Shown here: positions 8,024 to 17,083 of the stretch, one piece after another | Layout of the letters: each line of letters starts with the position of its first letter | How positions within the stretch are numbered: position 1 is the first letter of the stretch | Assembly (NCBI GenBank): GCA_903901875.1 | Contig: CAIUSO010000005.1 | Span: 1 to 36,905, forward strand | Reading direction: 5' to 3' | DNA from: an uncultured Geobacteraceae bacterium | GTDB lineage: Bacteria > Desulfobacterota > Desulfuromonadia > Geobacterales > Pseudopelobacteraceae | DNA length: 36,905 nt | Translations under genes and position numbers: made by a program | The notes under the pieces: generated by a model | Seen by the model: only the letters and a program-made list of their open reading frames with translations | Database searches by the model: none | Told to the model about the DNA's origin: nothing

Positions 8024-11000
8024 GCCGTTACCTTCAGTCGGGCTTTGTTGATATCTGCAGTTGATGCGCCACTTTTTTCAACGGCCTTGATTGTTCCGGA
8101 GTGTCCTTTTTTTGATACGTTCAGCAACTCCATCAGCAACCGGTTCTGCTGTTTCAGCTCGGCAACGGCTTCTTTCAGTTCCGCTATGGATTCCCTATTA
8201 TCAGCCCCGCCGGTCATTTTCACCGGGACAGTACGACCGTCAGGTAATGGTATGATTGCCTCCGGATACATGCCTTCACCTGCGATGGATGGGCCGGACG
8301 TAATACCGCCATTGGCGAACGCTGGAAGCCCAAGCGATGACCAATGTGCGTGACCCAATCCTAATTGAATCCATGTCAATATATCGTCATTTCCTATCTT
8401 TCCATCGAGAATACGCACACCATTTTGGGTTGCAATGTCGTATCTGGTATCATACGGGAGAGCACCGTTTGCCATCTGCATCGCTTTCCATGATGCAGAA
8501 TTATGATCAGACAAGCTACCGGCACGTATTTGCATCAGCTCATCATCGGTTAATGTCGTTGGAGGTGCCGAAATTGAAGTCACGCCCAATTTGGTGGCGG
8601 CAGCGTATGCGCTACTTACCGGTGCATACGCTGCCGCATCCTTATTTTTGTAATTATCAGCGGACATTGTCCCTGTAGCGAATTGTGACATCAGGCCGAC
8701 CTGTGCAGATTGGTAGGTACCTAACGCTTTGGCATACGTTTGGGTTGCCGCATCCTGCTGTGCGTTTTTTGTCGATTCATTAAACGCTGCCATCAGGGTT
8801 GCAAGAGTATTAATCCCATAGAGTAGCGAATCAGTGCCTGTTCCGTTTATGGCATTTTTGAGATCAGTCAGCGTGGTGATATCGGACGAGGTATTGCCAC
8901 TGGATGATATGCCAGCCGTTCCCATCTCCTGTAATGCCGCAGTGACCGCATAATAATCAGCCTGATACGTCGCTCCGGAGGCGTTGAACGCTCTTGATGC
9001 GGTCAGCAGGGCAGTAGATGCGGAAGATATTGTGTCGTAATTTTTGGCGGCATAGGATGTTTGGAATGCGGTTACCGCTTGAGTGTACGCCGCTTCCGGA
9101 GAGAGGTTATCAGAAGCCGACTTGATGCCATTAAGAGTGTTGAGAATTGATAATTGCTTATCAATCTGAGCGGAGGCGGCAGAGGTTGCCGAGGCGAGAG
9201 TTACAACACTATTACTCACCGCATTGGTTGCTTTCGCTACCGCTGCTGCCCATTCGCCATTTTGGACGATTGCGAGGCGTTGCGTGTCCATACCACCTGA
9301 TATAGCGTCTTTCATCTCCTGTTCCTGCTTTACCCTGAGGGCAAACAGAGTGGTGTCTTTACCAGCCAGGGCCATTTGGCGAGTGGTAAGGTCATTGTTA
9401 AATGTGGTGACCGCCTCCACCTGCTTTGTGATCTCCGCAAATGTTGGGCCTAATTGGGTCAAAGCGACAATAAGGGCAGGATCAGTAACACTATTCCTAA
9501 GGGCATTGAATTCCTCGGCAGTTTTCGGAACTTTCAGCCCCATTTCCATAAACGCAGAAGTAATCGTCGTTGTAGCATATGCTGCTTTCATGGCAGTTTG
9601 TTCTGTATTGCTATACATCGAAGTGAAGTAATCATCCATGTCGGTTGCCATTTTATCGGCACCACCAAAGAGTTGTTGTAACCCATACGCAGCATTAGCA
9701 CCATCAATTCCGATCATTGTGATCGTTTTACCAACTAACGAAAATTGTGCAGTAACATCCATAAGGGCTGCTGCCAGGCGATAATAGGTGTCAGTGGCAG
9801 TCTCCGCAGAACTGATTGCGTAGTCAGCTATCTTGGGTATTGCCTGAGTGATAATCTGATTCGACATCGTTACGAATGCGGCACCGATGTCAGTTGATAT
9901 TTGTTCGCTGGTTCGACCTGCCGTAGCGATCCTGCCAAGGCCAAGGGTAGTAGAATTGATTGCATCATCCATCTTTGATGTACTCATACCCATTGCGACA
10001 GTGCTTACCCGTAAACCTTCCTGGAGATGAGCCAATTCCGCATTGAGTTTCGTAACGAACTGGCTATCAGAATCAGTTACAGTGGTATTGTGCCGGTCAG
10101 AGGTAAACCACCCCCCCTTACTCACACTGTCAACATAGTTTTGTGAATAAAGCTGTCCGTTTGCCATCTGCATCTGGATACCGGCTCCGGTCTGAGTCCA
10201 CGCTCCGTGTCCGAACATACTCTGATACGCGCTGGTAACGTAACCGGCATATGCACCAGCTATGGCACCGGGGATAGTGCCAAAAATTGCACCCAGGGCA
10301 GTACCTATTACAGCCCCAATCTTTGCACCATCACCGATATTACTTGCCCACCCAACACCGTTGGTAGCGTCACCGACTGTAGTATACTGGTTTGGAGCAC
10401 CTACACCAATTGATGAACCTGTGCCACTTTTAAATGACTCCGCAATACGGTATAGGCTGTCAGCGGATTTACCCATTGCAAGGGCCGCGTTCCCGATAGT
10501 ATCGGCAATAACCTGTAACTGGCGAGATGTCTGCTGATCCTGAATAGATGTAATAGGTGCGCCAACTGCGGAACCGGTGGATACGGATCCCCCTCCACTT
10601 GCGCCTCCTGATGCGTATGAACCGGATGGAGCGGAAACTGAGCCACTTCCGCCTCCAAACGTAGTTGATGCAATTTTGGCAATCTGAATGGCACCGGTTG
10701 CAGCGGCAAGTCCAGCGGCGATAGGTGCCATGGGCCATGGCATGGTAGCAAAGGCATTCATTACGGCAGCGGCGGTGGACATGATAGCAGAGGCAATGTT
10801 CAATGATTTCGCGGATTCAAACCCCGCACGACTGGATTGATCTTGAGTGGAAGCGAGGGACGTGAATAACTGGCCTGCCATACCGGTATATTGTGAGGCC
10901 GCTGATAGCTGGGAGCGGTAGGCGGTTGTGGCAATCACTTTGCTATCGATTACTGCCTTATCGATGGTAAGTGCCTTCTCTTTTTCCTTCTCGGTGATCT

Positions 11001-13725
11001 GATCTGCTGCAGCTGCAGCAATAAGAGTCCCCTTTGGCATGAGATCATACAGCCTCTGGTATGCCGCTATTTCAAGATTAATCTGTGCAATTTTGGCATC
11101 TGATGCGGCTTTCATCGTAGCCAGGTCATGGGCATACTGATCATCAATATTGCCGGTCTGGGCATTTCGGCCAACCATGTCGGCGGACATTTGGGCGTTT
11201 TGCGAATACAGCTGCGAAAGAGTTGTCTGTGCGGAAATAAGCCGGGTTTTGGCGTCTTCCTGCTGTTTCAAAAGATCATTGGATCGCTGCAGCCCAATTT
11301 CATCAGCTGTGTAACCCTTTTTTCTGAGATCTGAATATTTGAGCTCGTTTTGTGCATTTTCAGCTGCACGTGTGTGGCCCTGGACCTGAAGACGCTGAAT
11401 TGCCATTTCATCGGCAAAATGCTGCATATCGGAGATATGTTTTGCATCGTCGCGGGGCTTCTGATTCTGAATCGCGGTTATTTTGTCGGCGATTGCTTGT
11501 GCTTTCCCATACGCTTCCTCATATTTTTTCAATTCCTGATCCGCAATAACCGAGTCGGTACCGGGTTTATCCCATTGTTTTGAATAAGCAACATACGCTG
11601 CATTCGCGACTTTGTTTGCCTCTGCCAACTCTTTGGTGTATGTGGTCTTTTCAGCAGTAAATTTTGCATCAAGATACTGTTGAGTTGTCTTCAGCCCCAT
11701 ATCTTTTTCATAAGCAAATTGTGCAAGTCTATCTTTTACGGCTGCGTCATCATGAGCCTTTTCATTTACGCGGTATTGCTCTGCCAAGGCTGCTCTGGCA
11801 TCAAGTACCTGCTTATCGTATTTAGCCTGTTTCTCAGGGTCGACACTGCCTGCCGGTTTAGTGGTTTTCATTGCATCACGCAACGTGGCCTGCTTGGCAA
11901 GTGCTAATGTCATCTCGTTATTGATCTGGGTGCCGTATTTAATAAGATTGTTATTGTCCGTGATTTTGGCGTTCACCTTGTCCCACTCGGTTAGCTTGCC
12001 GCTGAATGTATTTTCCGAACGGGTGGCATTACCGCTTTTTATAAGGACTTGCCGTTGTTGTTCCAGCTCGATATTGTTTTTAACTGCCTTATTGATTTTA
12101 TCCTGCATTTCGGCTGCATTTGACTTCGCCTGTTCTGCCGGTGATTTTTTGGCGTCTTCCATCTGTTTGTTGAGTTTTTCAATCTCTTTAAGCTTTTGAA
12201 GAGTCTGAGAAAAGTCGCCCTGATTTTCAAATGCATTGAGATTGCGCTGCGCCTCGTTTGCCCTATCGAGAAACTTGATAATTTCATACGTAACTGTAGC
12301 AATCCCAATTGCAATCATGCCGATAGGACCGCCCACCAGCGACATCACAGTGTTCAACCCACTAACTACCCCGGTCATAACCCGGCCTGCAATCGATGCC
12401 TCGTACTGCGCTACAGTTAATGCAGATGAAGCTGCGGCAGCTTCTGTCTCTGCTGCTGCCAACGCCGTTTCTGAAGCAGCTAAAGCAATAGCGGCATTAG
12501 TTCGTGCGACATCAAAGGCAATGAGCTTTTCATCAGCAGCGGCACGGCCCCACGCTCTGGCTGCCGATGTAAATTCTGCCTGGCTCTCGGCAATGTACGA
12601 ATTAATCGACGCGATGCGTGCCTGATTTGCAGCCACTTTGGCATTTGTTTCGGCTACCGTCGCTGCTGTACTTGCCGCTAATGCTTCAGCATTAAAAATG
12701 GTGTTCATGCGGAGAGCTTGCGATTGTTGCGACGACAAAGCCACAGAAGCAGCAAAATCGAGAGACTTGGATGTGGCGATGCCCAGGAAAGTAATTAGAC
12801 TACCCGTTGCAAGCGTGCTTGCAACCGAACTTATTTCTTCAAAGTTTTTGGAAATGGTTTTAAGAGAATTCGTAATGAGTGAAACCAATGTGAACAACGG
12901 ACCTTGGCCCATACTGCCAATTTTCACCATCAGGTCGTTGATATAGCGGGGCATGGATGTCAACTGTTTGCCGACAGTGCCCATGGCGGCTTCGTAACTC
13001 CCGGCAATTCCGGCACCAGCACGGATTACCTCATTTACCCTGATCTGCGCTTTTTCTGAATTGGTCAGATCATTCGCTGTTTTGCCAACTGCATGAGCAG
13101 CATCGAGGTACGCCTGCTCAAAATTGGTCATCAATCCCAGGTGATGCATCAGAATCGATTGTCCTGTTGAAAGTCCGGTCATCATCCGGTTAAACGCCTC
13201 GGAGCTGTTGATATTTCCGATAACAGCAGCATCCTGCGCAATGCGGGCAAGTTTTGAGGAATTGGCAAAGTCTATCTGTGCCTGGGCCATGAGAGCCAGG
13301 CCTTGGCGAGATTCAATGGCAGATATGCCGGTTTTCTGCAATCCAGCCTGAAAACCATCCATTTGCGACTGCGTGTAACCGGCGTTTTTGCCGACTACAT
13401 TCATAACGACACCCAGGGTTTCATAACGAGCTGCCAGCATCATGGTGTCCTTGGCAAACTCTGCAACTTTAAATAAGCCGAAAACTGCGAGTGCTTTTTC
13501 GACGTATCCAATGACGGCATCAACTGAATATCCGAGTTTGTTCAGTCCAGCCGCCATACGCCCTGAAGCGGCATCGGCATCTCCCATCCCACCGGCCATG
13601 CGCCCAGTGGCGGCTGCTGACTTGGAGCCCATGTTATCCATGGCACTCTCAACCTGGTTAAGCCCCCCGGTGACCTGGGGGACTCCGTCCAATCCGATGC
13701 TTATTTTCAGTGCATAATCAGCCAT
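8020..13725 (-). CDS. Tail length tape measure protein
   Basis: 1,901 aa from the ATG at 13723-13725; upstream in-frame starts would overlap the tail chaperone frame. The N-terminal 300 residues (MADYALKISIGLDG, then Gly/Ala/Met-rich helices) fit the tape measure N-terminal domain. About residues 500-1000 are Lys/Glu/Ala/Gln-rich coiled coil. Hydrophobic stretches (GGPIGMIAIGIATVTYEI; NIASAIMSTAAAVMNAF; KIGAVIGTALGAIFGTIP) are typical of tape measures that insert into the membrane during DNA delivery. The C-terminus carries FANGGITSGPSIAGEGMYPE followed by AIIPLPDGRTVPV, a common tape measure ending. Its length implies a long non-contractile tail. Confidence 0.92.
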   Translation of the reverse strand: MADYALKISIGLDGVPQVTGGLNQVESAMDNMGSKSAAATGRMAGGMGDADAASGRMAAGLNKLGYSVDAVIGYVEKALAVFGLFKVAEFAKDTMMLAARYETLGVVMNVVGKNAGYTQSQMDGFQAGLQKTGISAIESRQGLALMAQAQIDFANSSKLARIAQDAAVIGNINSSEAFNRMMTGLSTGQSILMHHLGLMTNFEQAYLDAAHAVGKTANDLTNSEKAQIRVNEVIRAGAGIAGSYEAAMGTVGKQLTSMPRYINDLMVKIGSMGQGPLFTLVSLITNSLKTISKNFEEISSVASTLATGSLITFLGIATSKSLDFAASVALSSQQSQALRMNTIFNAEALAASTAATVAETNAKVAANQARIASINSYIAESQAEFTSAARAWGRAAADEKLIAFDVARTNAAIALAASETALAAAETEAAAASSALTVAQYEASIAGRVMTGVVSGLNTVMSLVGGPIGMIAIGIATVTYEIIKFLDRANEAQRNLNAFENQGDFSQTLQKLKEIEKLNKQMEDAKKSPAEQAKSNAAEMQDKINKAVKNNIELEQQRQVLIKSGNATRSENTFSGKLTEWDKVNAKITDNNNLIKYGTQINNEMTLALAKQATLRDAMKTTKPAGSVDPEKQAKYDKQVLDARAALAEQYRVNEKAHDDAAVKDRLAQFAYEKDMGLKTTQQYLDAKFTAEKTTYTKELAEANKVANAAYVAYSKQWDKPGTDSVIADQELKKYEEAYGKAQAIADKITAIQNQKPRDDAKHISDMQHFADEMAIQRLQVQGHTRAAENAQNELKYSDLRKKGYTADEIGLQRSNDLLKQQEDAKTRLISAQTTLSQLYSQNAQMSADMVGRNAQTGNIDDQYAHDLATMKAASDAKIAQINLEIAAYQRLYDLMPKGTLIAAAAADQITEKEKEKALTIDKAVIDSKVIATTAYRSQLSAASQYTGMAGQLFTSLASTQDQSSRAGFESAKSLNIASAIMSTAAAVMNAFATMPWPMAPIAAGLAAATGAIQIAKIASTTFGGGSGSVSAPSGSYASGGASGGGSVSTGSAVGAPITSIQDQQTSRQLQVIADTIGNAALAMGKSADSLYRIAESFKSGTGSSIGVGAPNQYTTVGDATNGVGWASNIGDGAKIGAVIGTALGAIFGTIPGAIAGAYAGYVTSAYQSMFGHGAWTQTGAGIQMQMANGQLYSQNYVDSVSKGGWFTSDRHNTTVTDSDSQFVTKLNAELAHLQEGLRVSTVAMGMSTSKMDDAINSTTLGLGRIATAGRTSEQISTDIGAAFVTMSNQIITQAIPKIADYAISSAETATDTYYRLAAALMDVTAQFSLVGKTITMIGIDGANAAYGLQQLFGGADKMATDMDDYFTSMYSNTEQTAMKAAYATTTITSAFMEMGLKVPKTAEEFNALRNSVTDPALIVALTQLGPTFAEITKQVEAVTTFNNDLTTRQMALAGKDTTLFALRVKQEQEMKDAISGGMDTQRLAIVQNGEWAAAVAKATNAVSNSVVTLASATSAASAQIDKQLSILNTLNGIKSASDNLSPEAAYTQAVTAFQTSYAAKNYDTISSASTALLTASRAFNASGATYQADYYAVTAALQEMGTAGISSSGNTSSDITTLTDLKNAINGTGTDSLLYGINTLATLMAAFNESTKNAQQDAATQTYAKALGTYQSAQVGLMSQFATGTMSADNYKNKDAAAYAPVSSAYAAATKLGVTSISAPPTTLTDDELMQIRAGSLSDHNSASWKAMQMANGALPYDTRYDIATQNGVRILDGKIGNDDILTWIQLGLGHAHWSSLGLPAFANGGITSGPSIAGEGMYPEAIIPLPDGRTVPVKMTGGADNRESIAELKEAVAELKQQNRLLMELLNVSKKGHSGTIKAVEKSGASTADINKARLKVTA

Positions 13726-13736
13726 GATGGTTTCCG

Positions 13737-14560
13737 TTATGATGGGCAAGTACTGCAGGCCTGTTCCAGGTAATTCCCAAACTGTTTTCGACACTCGTCG
13801 ATTGATTTATTCTGGCAATATTCCCCAAGTGCCTGGCCGGATCTAGCTTGTTGCTTGCCGTTATTGACGGCGGACAAATAGGTGATATCCAGGTTTCTCA
13901 AACAACTCCGTTCAAACTGATTCAATCGATAACCACTTACCGTGATCCATGCAGCTATTTCCTGATAAGTGACAGGTGCTGCTTGGTGTATGATTTGACT
14001 TCCCATCCCGGTGGAAACAACAACGGTATGTTTGCCCCTTGTGTGGGATAATTCCAAAAAGATGCACCAGATATGTAAACCAGCGGGGTGACAGAGCACC
14101 CCACTGGCATCTTCCTTATGCAGGGCCAATCGTGCAGCACATTCGATGAGAGATGTGCTTATTTGGGCAAAAAATTGGCACGGTCCCTGATGGCCTCGTC
14201 GACCTGATCAAGTAACCAACCATACCCACGATCTCCAAAGATACGTATTTTGTTCTCGGTAGTACACTCCAGCTCCGTACCATCTTCGGAAAATCCTTCC
14301 CATTTCACAACACACCCGGAGATGGCGGAAATACGCTCATCACGAATATCTGAAGCAGTACGAGCTGTTTTCTTACCCTTGGCCATATCTTTCAAGACTG
14401 TGTTCAGCGAAGCATCGGAAACCCGCTGGTATGCATCGGAGTCAGCACCGAGGATGGTAATGGACAGCGGTAACTTTGCATTCGTTTCCGGGTGTCGGAT
14501 ATTGAAGCTGATACCTGCGTCGGATGTTACAGCGGTATTTAATGTTTTCAAATCGAGCAT
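13737..14560 (-). CDS. Tail assembly chaperone, -1 frameshift fusion (lambda GT-like)
   Basis: Predicted fusion of the 133-aa upstream frame and a second frame ending at 13737. The first ORF ends AAT TTT TTG CCC AAA TAA, containing the -1 slippery heptamer T TTT TTG (14168-14174) 6 bases before its stop. After a one-base backward slip the frame is open without interruption, reading AQISTSLIECAARLALHKED and then the recognisable domain PVTYQEIAAWITVSGYRL, followed by LRNLDITYLSAV. The second frame has no convincing start of its own (a TTG at 14129 without Shine-Dalgarno). In long-tailed phages such a fusion is made at low ratio and loads the tape measure; the gene lies directly before the tape measure, as expected. 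Confidence 0.75.
14159..14560 (-). CDS. Tail assembly chaperone, short form (lambda G-like)
   Basis: 133 aa. The ATG is preceded by AAGGAG. The protein is small, soluble and charged (MLDLKTLNTAVTSDAG, then KKTARTASDIRDERISA), and its place between the tail tube and tape measure genes is that of the short tail assembly chaperone. Its final codons form a -1 slippery site, so part of the ribosomes should produce the longer fusion. Sequence alone would leave it hypothetical; context and the slip site support the call. Confidence 0.75.
   Translation of the reverse strand: MLDLKTLNTAVTSDAGISFNIRHPETNAKLPLSITILGADSDAYQRVSDASLNTVLKDMAKGKKTARTASDIRDERISAISGCVVKWEGFSEDGTELECTTENKIRIFGDRGYGWLLDQVDEAIRDRANFLPK
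14168..14174 (-). promoter_or_regulatory. -1 ribosomal frameshift site T TTT TTG
   Basis: On the minus strand the zero-frame codons AAT TTT TTG contain T TTT TTG, a perfect X XXY YYZ heptamer. The stop of the zero frame follows after CCC AAA. The -1 frame continues open for 144 codons to 13737. I did not identify a clear downstream stimulator structure. Confidence 0.75.
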
Positions 14561-14594
14561 CGGTTAAACTCCTTGTTTAAGTTGTGTTAAATGG

Positions 14595-15548
14595 TTATTT
14601 GGGCATCGTTATTACAAATTCGTCATCACCGGTATTCATAGTCAGGGTTGCCTGGATATCGTAGGTATAGATACCACTCCGGTCACCTTCGCCAACCTGG
14701 GTGTAGGCACATTTTGGTGCGGCAATAGAGAACTTGTTATAGTTGGCCGTACCAAACGGTCCGATTGCAAGTGACCCCACGCTGCCAGACCGCCATTTTC
14801 CAAAGATATCATAGGTGGAAACTGACCCGGCCTCGGGATCACAACCAAGAACCGGTTTACGGTCAGCAATGCGTGCATAGGCCCAGCCTTCAGCACTATT
14901 CATCGATGGCACAAGTTCGACCTTGTTGCCGAGGTCAATGGAAAACTTACTGATTTTTAAGCTCTGACTGTCCAGGGTAAACGACGCCGAAAGCATCCAG
15001 GGCGGTGTGGACATTTCATAGTTAACTGTTGGTAGTGCCAGATCAGCAACGCCGGCAAATACTCCACTAAATTCCCAAGACAAAAAGGCCGGCTCACCAA
15101 TATTCGCTTCCAATTTGACGTTGCCGGCACAACCATAGAGCTTCTTGATTTCACCGTCCAAGGCACTCCATATGGTCAATGTCGGTATGGAGTTTGATGC
15201 AACCTGATAGGTAATAGATTCGGACCCGACTGTGGTGACGATGGTTTCACCCAGTCCGCAGGCGCGGGCAAAGGCTGAAAAAGCCGGTTTGACCGTGGCA
15301 GAATATGCTGTGCCTGGGCCTTTCAATTCGGTTTTAAAGGTGAATTTACCGGAACGCGCTCCGGGAAGCGGTGCTAATGGCGATAAGGTCACCATTTGCG
15401 GATTTCGCTCAAACATTTTAATATCAGGAGTGAACTTGACGTCGTATGCAATGATTCCCACGACATCAATTCCGGTGAGTGCTTCCATGGTTCCTGAAAC
15501 GCTCTCTATCTTTGCATAAATAGCGCGTTTACGCGTGTACATCGACAT
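14595..15548 (-). CDS. Major tail tube protein (siphovirus type)
   Basis: 317 aa from the ATG at 15546-15548, eight bases from AGGAGG; in-frame ATGs at 15554 and 15542 are possible alternatives. The protein is beta-rich and mostly acidic-neutral, with SGKFTFKTELKGPGTAYSAT followed by VKPAFSAFARACGLGET, and later LEANIGEPAFLSWEFSGVF. These are features shared with tail tube proteins of long-tailed Mu-like and lambda-like phages. It precedes the tail chaperone and tape measure genes. No sheath gene is found next to it, which argues for a non-contractile tail. Confidence 0.75.
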   Translation of the reverse strand: MSMYTRKRAIYAKIESVSGTMEALTGIDVVGIIAYDVKFTPDIKMFERNPQMVTLSPLAPLPGARSGKFTFKTELKGPGTAYSATVKPAFSAFARACGLGETIVTTVGSESITYQVASNSIPTLTIWSALDGEIKKLYGCAGNVKLEANIGEPAFLSWEFSGVFAGVADLALPTVNYEMSTPPWMLSASFTLDSQSLKISKFSIDLGNKVELVPSMNSAEGWAYARIADRKPVLGCDPEAGSVSTYDIFGKWRSGSVGSLAIGPFGTANYNKFSIAAPKCAYTQVGEGDRSGIYTYDIQATLTMNTGDDEFVITMPK

Positions 15549-15807
15549 TATCATTTCCTCCTGTCAGTTCTTCGCGACGCTTTGTGATTGCGGCCAATAC
15601 AGTGGTTCTGGTCTCACCGATTTCCAATGCAACCAGATCTTCGGCGGTAGCTTTCAGTATCGATGCGATCGCCTCGGCAGCTGTCGTCCGGTGTATCGGC
15701 TTACCGTTACCGGACTCTTCTTCACCCTTATTCGGGTAGTCCTCTATTACCACTCCGTCCACGATGGTTACTGCGCTACGGGTGGTTACTTCTGTCAAAT
15801 GGCTCAT
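15529..15807 (-). CDS. Small hypothetical protein of the head-tail region
   Basis: 92 aa with GGAGG before its ATG. The N-terminus is beta-like (SAVTIVDGVVIEDYPNKGEE). The C-terminus contains EAIASILKATAEDLVALEIG then ETRTTVLAAITKR, which resembles the C-terminal half of the gp35-like protein at 16677-17000 (DSAGLAALTEGETRKGVMDA then IAKR). The two may share one helical interaction module. The gene overlaps the tail tube gene slightly. Function unknown. Confidence 0.6.
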   Translation of the reverse strand: MSHLTEVTTRSAVTIVDGVVIEDYPNKGEEESGNGKPIHRTTAAEAIASILKATAEDLVALEIGETRTTVLAAITKRREELTGGNDNVDVHA

Positions 15808-15816
15808 GAAGCCTCC

Positions 15817-16239
15817 TTATTCGGTTACTACCGGCTGATAGAGCTGGGTGCGGTAGATGTGGGTGTATTCGATCATGCCTTCGCTGTCGTCATAATCGGT
15901 ACATCTGCGTGATACGCAGGTAAACGGTTTGATGTCGGGGATCCCCAACGTCTTACCCCGGATTTTTGACCTGACCAGATCATTCAAGGTATAGGCATCG
16001 TTAGCGGCAAGATTCTCACCCGCCATATTTTGTACTTGAATAACAATTTTGAAATCGATGCTATCCACCGGACGGGGATGAGTAGCAACTGCATCATCAC
16101 CATCAAAAAATACGAAACATGCCGGGTAATAAATTGTCTCTGGCAGTACCTTGCGCCCGGCACTTTGGACCATGGTCCAGCAGTTCAGATCGGTGATCAC
16201 ATCCAGGAGCGTATCTTCTATAGTGATAACTGTCGTCAT
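15817..16239 (-). CDS. Mu gp37-like head-tail joining/tail completion protein
   Basis: 140 aa, coupled by TAATG overlap to the gp36-like gene upstream. It has the outline of the DUF1834/gp37 family of Mu-like phages: an N-terminal TIEDTLLDVITD helix, then VLPETIYYPACFVFFDGD, FKIVIQVQNMAG and NDLVRSKIRGKTLG strands and helices. Members follow gp36 and probably act as tail terminator or head-tail connector proteins. The family call comes from pattern plus order. Confidence 0.7.
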   Translation of the reverse strand: MTTVITIEDTLLDVITDLNCWTMVQSAGRKVLPETIYYPACFVFFDGDDAVATHPRPVDSIDFKIVIQVQNMAGENLAANDAYTLNDLVRSKIRGKTLGIPDIKPFTCVSRRCTDYDDSEGMIEYTHIYRTQLYQPVVTE

Positions 16240-16673
16240 TACCAGCCGTCCAGACTACCAGGAGTAAATGTTCTCCGACCAGGGCTTGTATGAGGGGTAT
16301 ATGCTTCATCCATCGAAATGGCTTTTCCCGTCGGAGTTACGCCGATATCCAAATTTCCATCGCGAATATCGTTCAAATCCTTGAGTGCCTTGGCGTACTG
16401 TTTATCGATCGCTTCCGGCATGGCCAGACGTTTTTTGAGGTTATACAGGTACCACCTGGCGATGGCAGCAGCAGCGAGGCGCACCATAGATGGCGGATCA
16501 TCAATCACACCCGGATATTTGGCAGTTAATCGCGCACCAACCTCCATGTCGGCATTTGCTATCGCCTTATCAACCTCATCCATGTTGACAGTAGTGGGAG
16601 GGACTGAAGAGTCGGTAAGCTGAATCAGATCTTTCTCGTTCAGTCCTATATCGGTCAAGATGCAACTGGGCAT
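16239..16673 (-). CDS. Mu gp36-like head completion protein (DUF1320)
   Basis: 144 aa. The N-terminal half has the DUF1320 pattern: NEKDLIQLTD, then VDKAIANADMEVGARLTAKY, then PPSMVRLAAAAIARWYLYNL. The protein belongs to the helical head-completion/adaptor group that closes the portal and receives the tail. It follows gp35 and precedes gp37, the Mu order. The start ATG at 16671-16673 lies four bases after the gp35 stop and has only a weak Shine-Dalgarno. Confidence 0.82.
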   Translation of the reverse strand: MPSCILTDIGLNEKDLIQLTDSSVPPTTVNMDEVDKAIANADMEVGARLTAKYPGVIDDPPSMVRLAAAAIARWYLYNLKKRLAMPEAIDKQYAKALKDLNDIRDGNLDIGVTPTGKAISMDEAYTPHTSPGRRTFTPGSLDGW

Positions 16674-16676
16674 GGC

Positions 16677-17000
16677 TTACTCCGGTGTGCAGAGTTCTAC
16701 GGTACGTTTGGCAATGGCATCCATCACGCCCTTGCGCGTTTCACCCTCGGTCAACGCAGCAAGTCCAGCGGAATCAGCAGCCATGACAAGTTTTATGGTT
16801 TCGGCAACATTACGCTGGGGCTTGCTATCATCCACTGGCGGGATCTCTTCCAGAATCTGACAGACCAGCAGCGACTCTTTCTGGATCTGTTTCAATTGGT
16901 CTGCATCGACCGTAATAGTGGTTGCCTCACGCGTGAAGGCAAATCCGGCGCGTCGAAAGCCTTTCTCGGGGATGGCTGTTACTTTGACTAAATATTTCAC
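16677..17000 (-). CDS. Mu gp35-like protein
   Basis: 107 aa starting with GTG behind GGAGG. N-terminal beta strands (KYLVKVTAIPEKGFRRAGFA, then TITVDADQLKQIQ) fit the gp35/HI1506-type protein found after the capsid gene of Mu-like phages. The C-terminal helix pair (ETIKLVMAADSAGLAALTEG then ETRKGVMDAIAKR) is shared with the 92-aa protein at 15529-15807. It may be a head-neck accessory protein; no role is proven from sequence. Confidence 0.65.
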   Translation of the reverse strand: MKYLVKVTAIPEKGFRRAGFAFTREATTITVDADQLKQIQKESLLVCQILEEIPPVDDSKPQRNVAETIKLVMAADSAGLAALTEGETRKGVMDAIAKRTVELCTPE

Positions 17001-17044
17001 GTACTACCTCCAGAAAACGTTAAGTGATAAATCAGAACAATAAG

Positions 17045-17079
17045 TGCTGAGGGTTAAGAAGTGTTCTCAACCCTCAGCA
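17045..17079 (-). ncRNA. Strong hairpin downstream of the major capsid gene
   Basis: TGCTGAGGGTT (17045-17055) pairs with AACCCTCAGCA (17069-17079), and inside it AGAA pairs with TTCT around a GTG loop. On the minus strand it lies 4 bases after the gpT stop and is followed by only a weak T-rich stretch. A candidate structured RNA named Mu-gpT-DE has been described downstream of gpT genes; I cannot test the match here. It could stabilise the capsid mRNA or attenuate read-through into gp35. On the plus strand the hairpin is followed by five Ts. Confidence 0.6.
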
Positions 17080-17083
17080 GTTT

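Noticed and set aside
13737-14129. Independent 130-aa gene starting at TTG 14129
   Set aside because: No Shine-Dalgarno, and the frame is open back to the slippery site; a -1 frameshift product explains it better.
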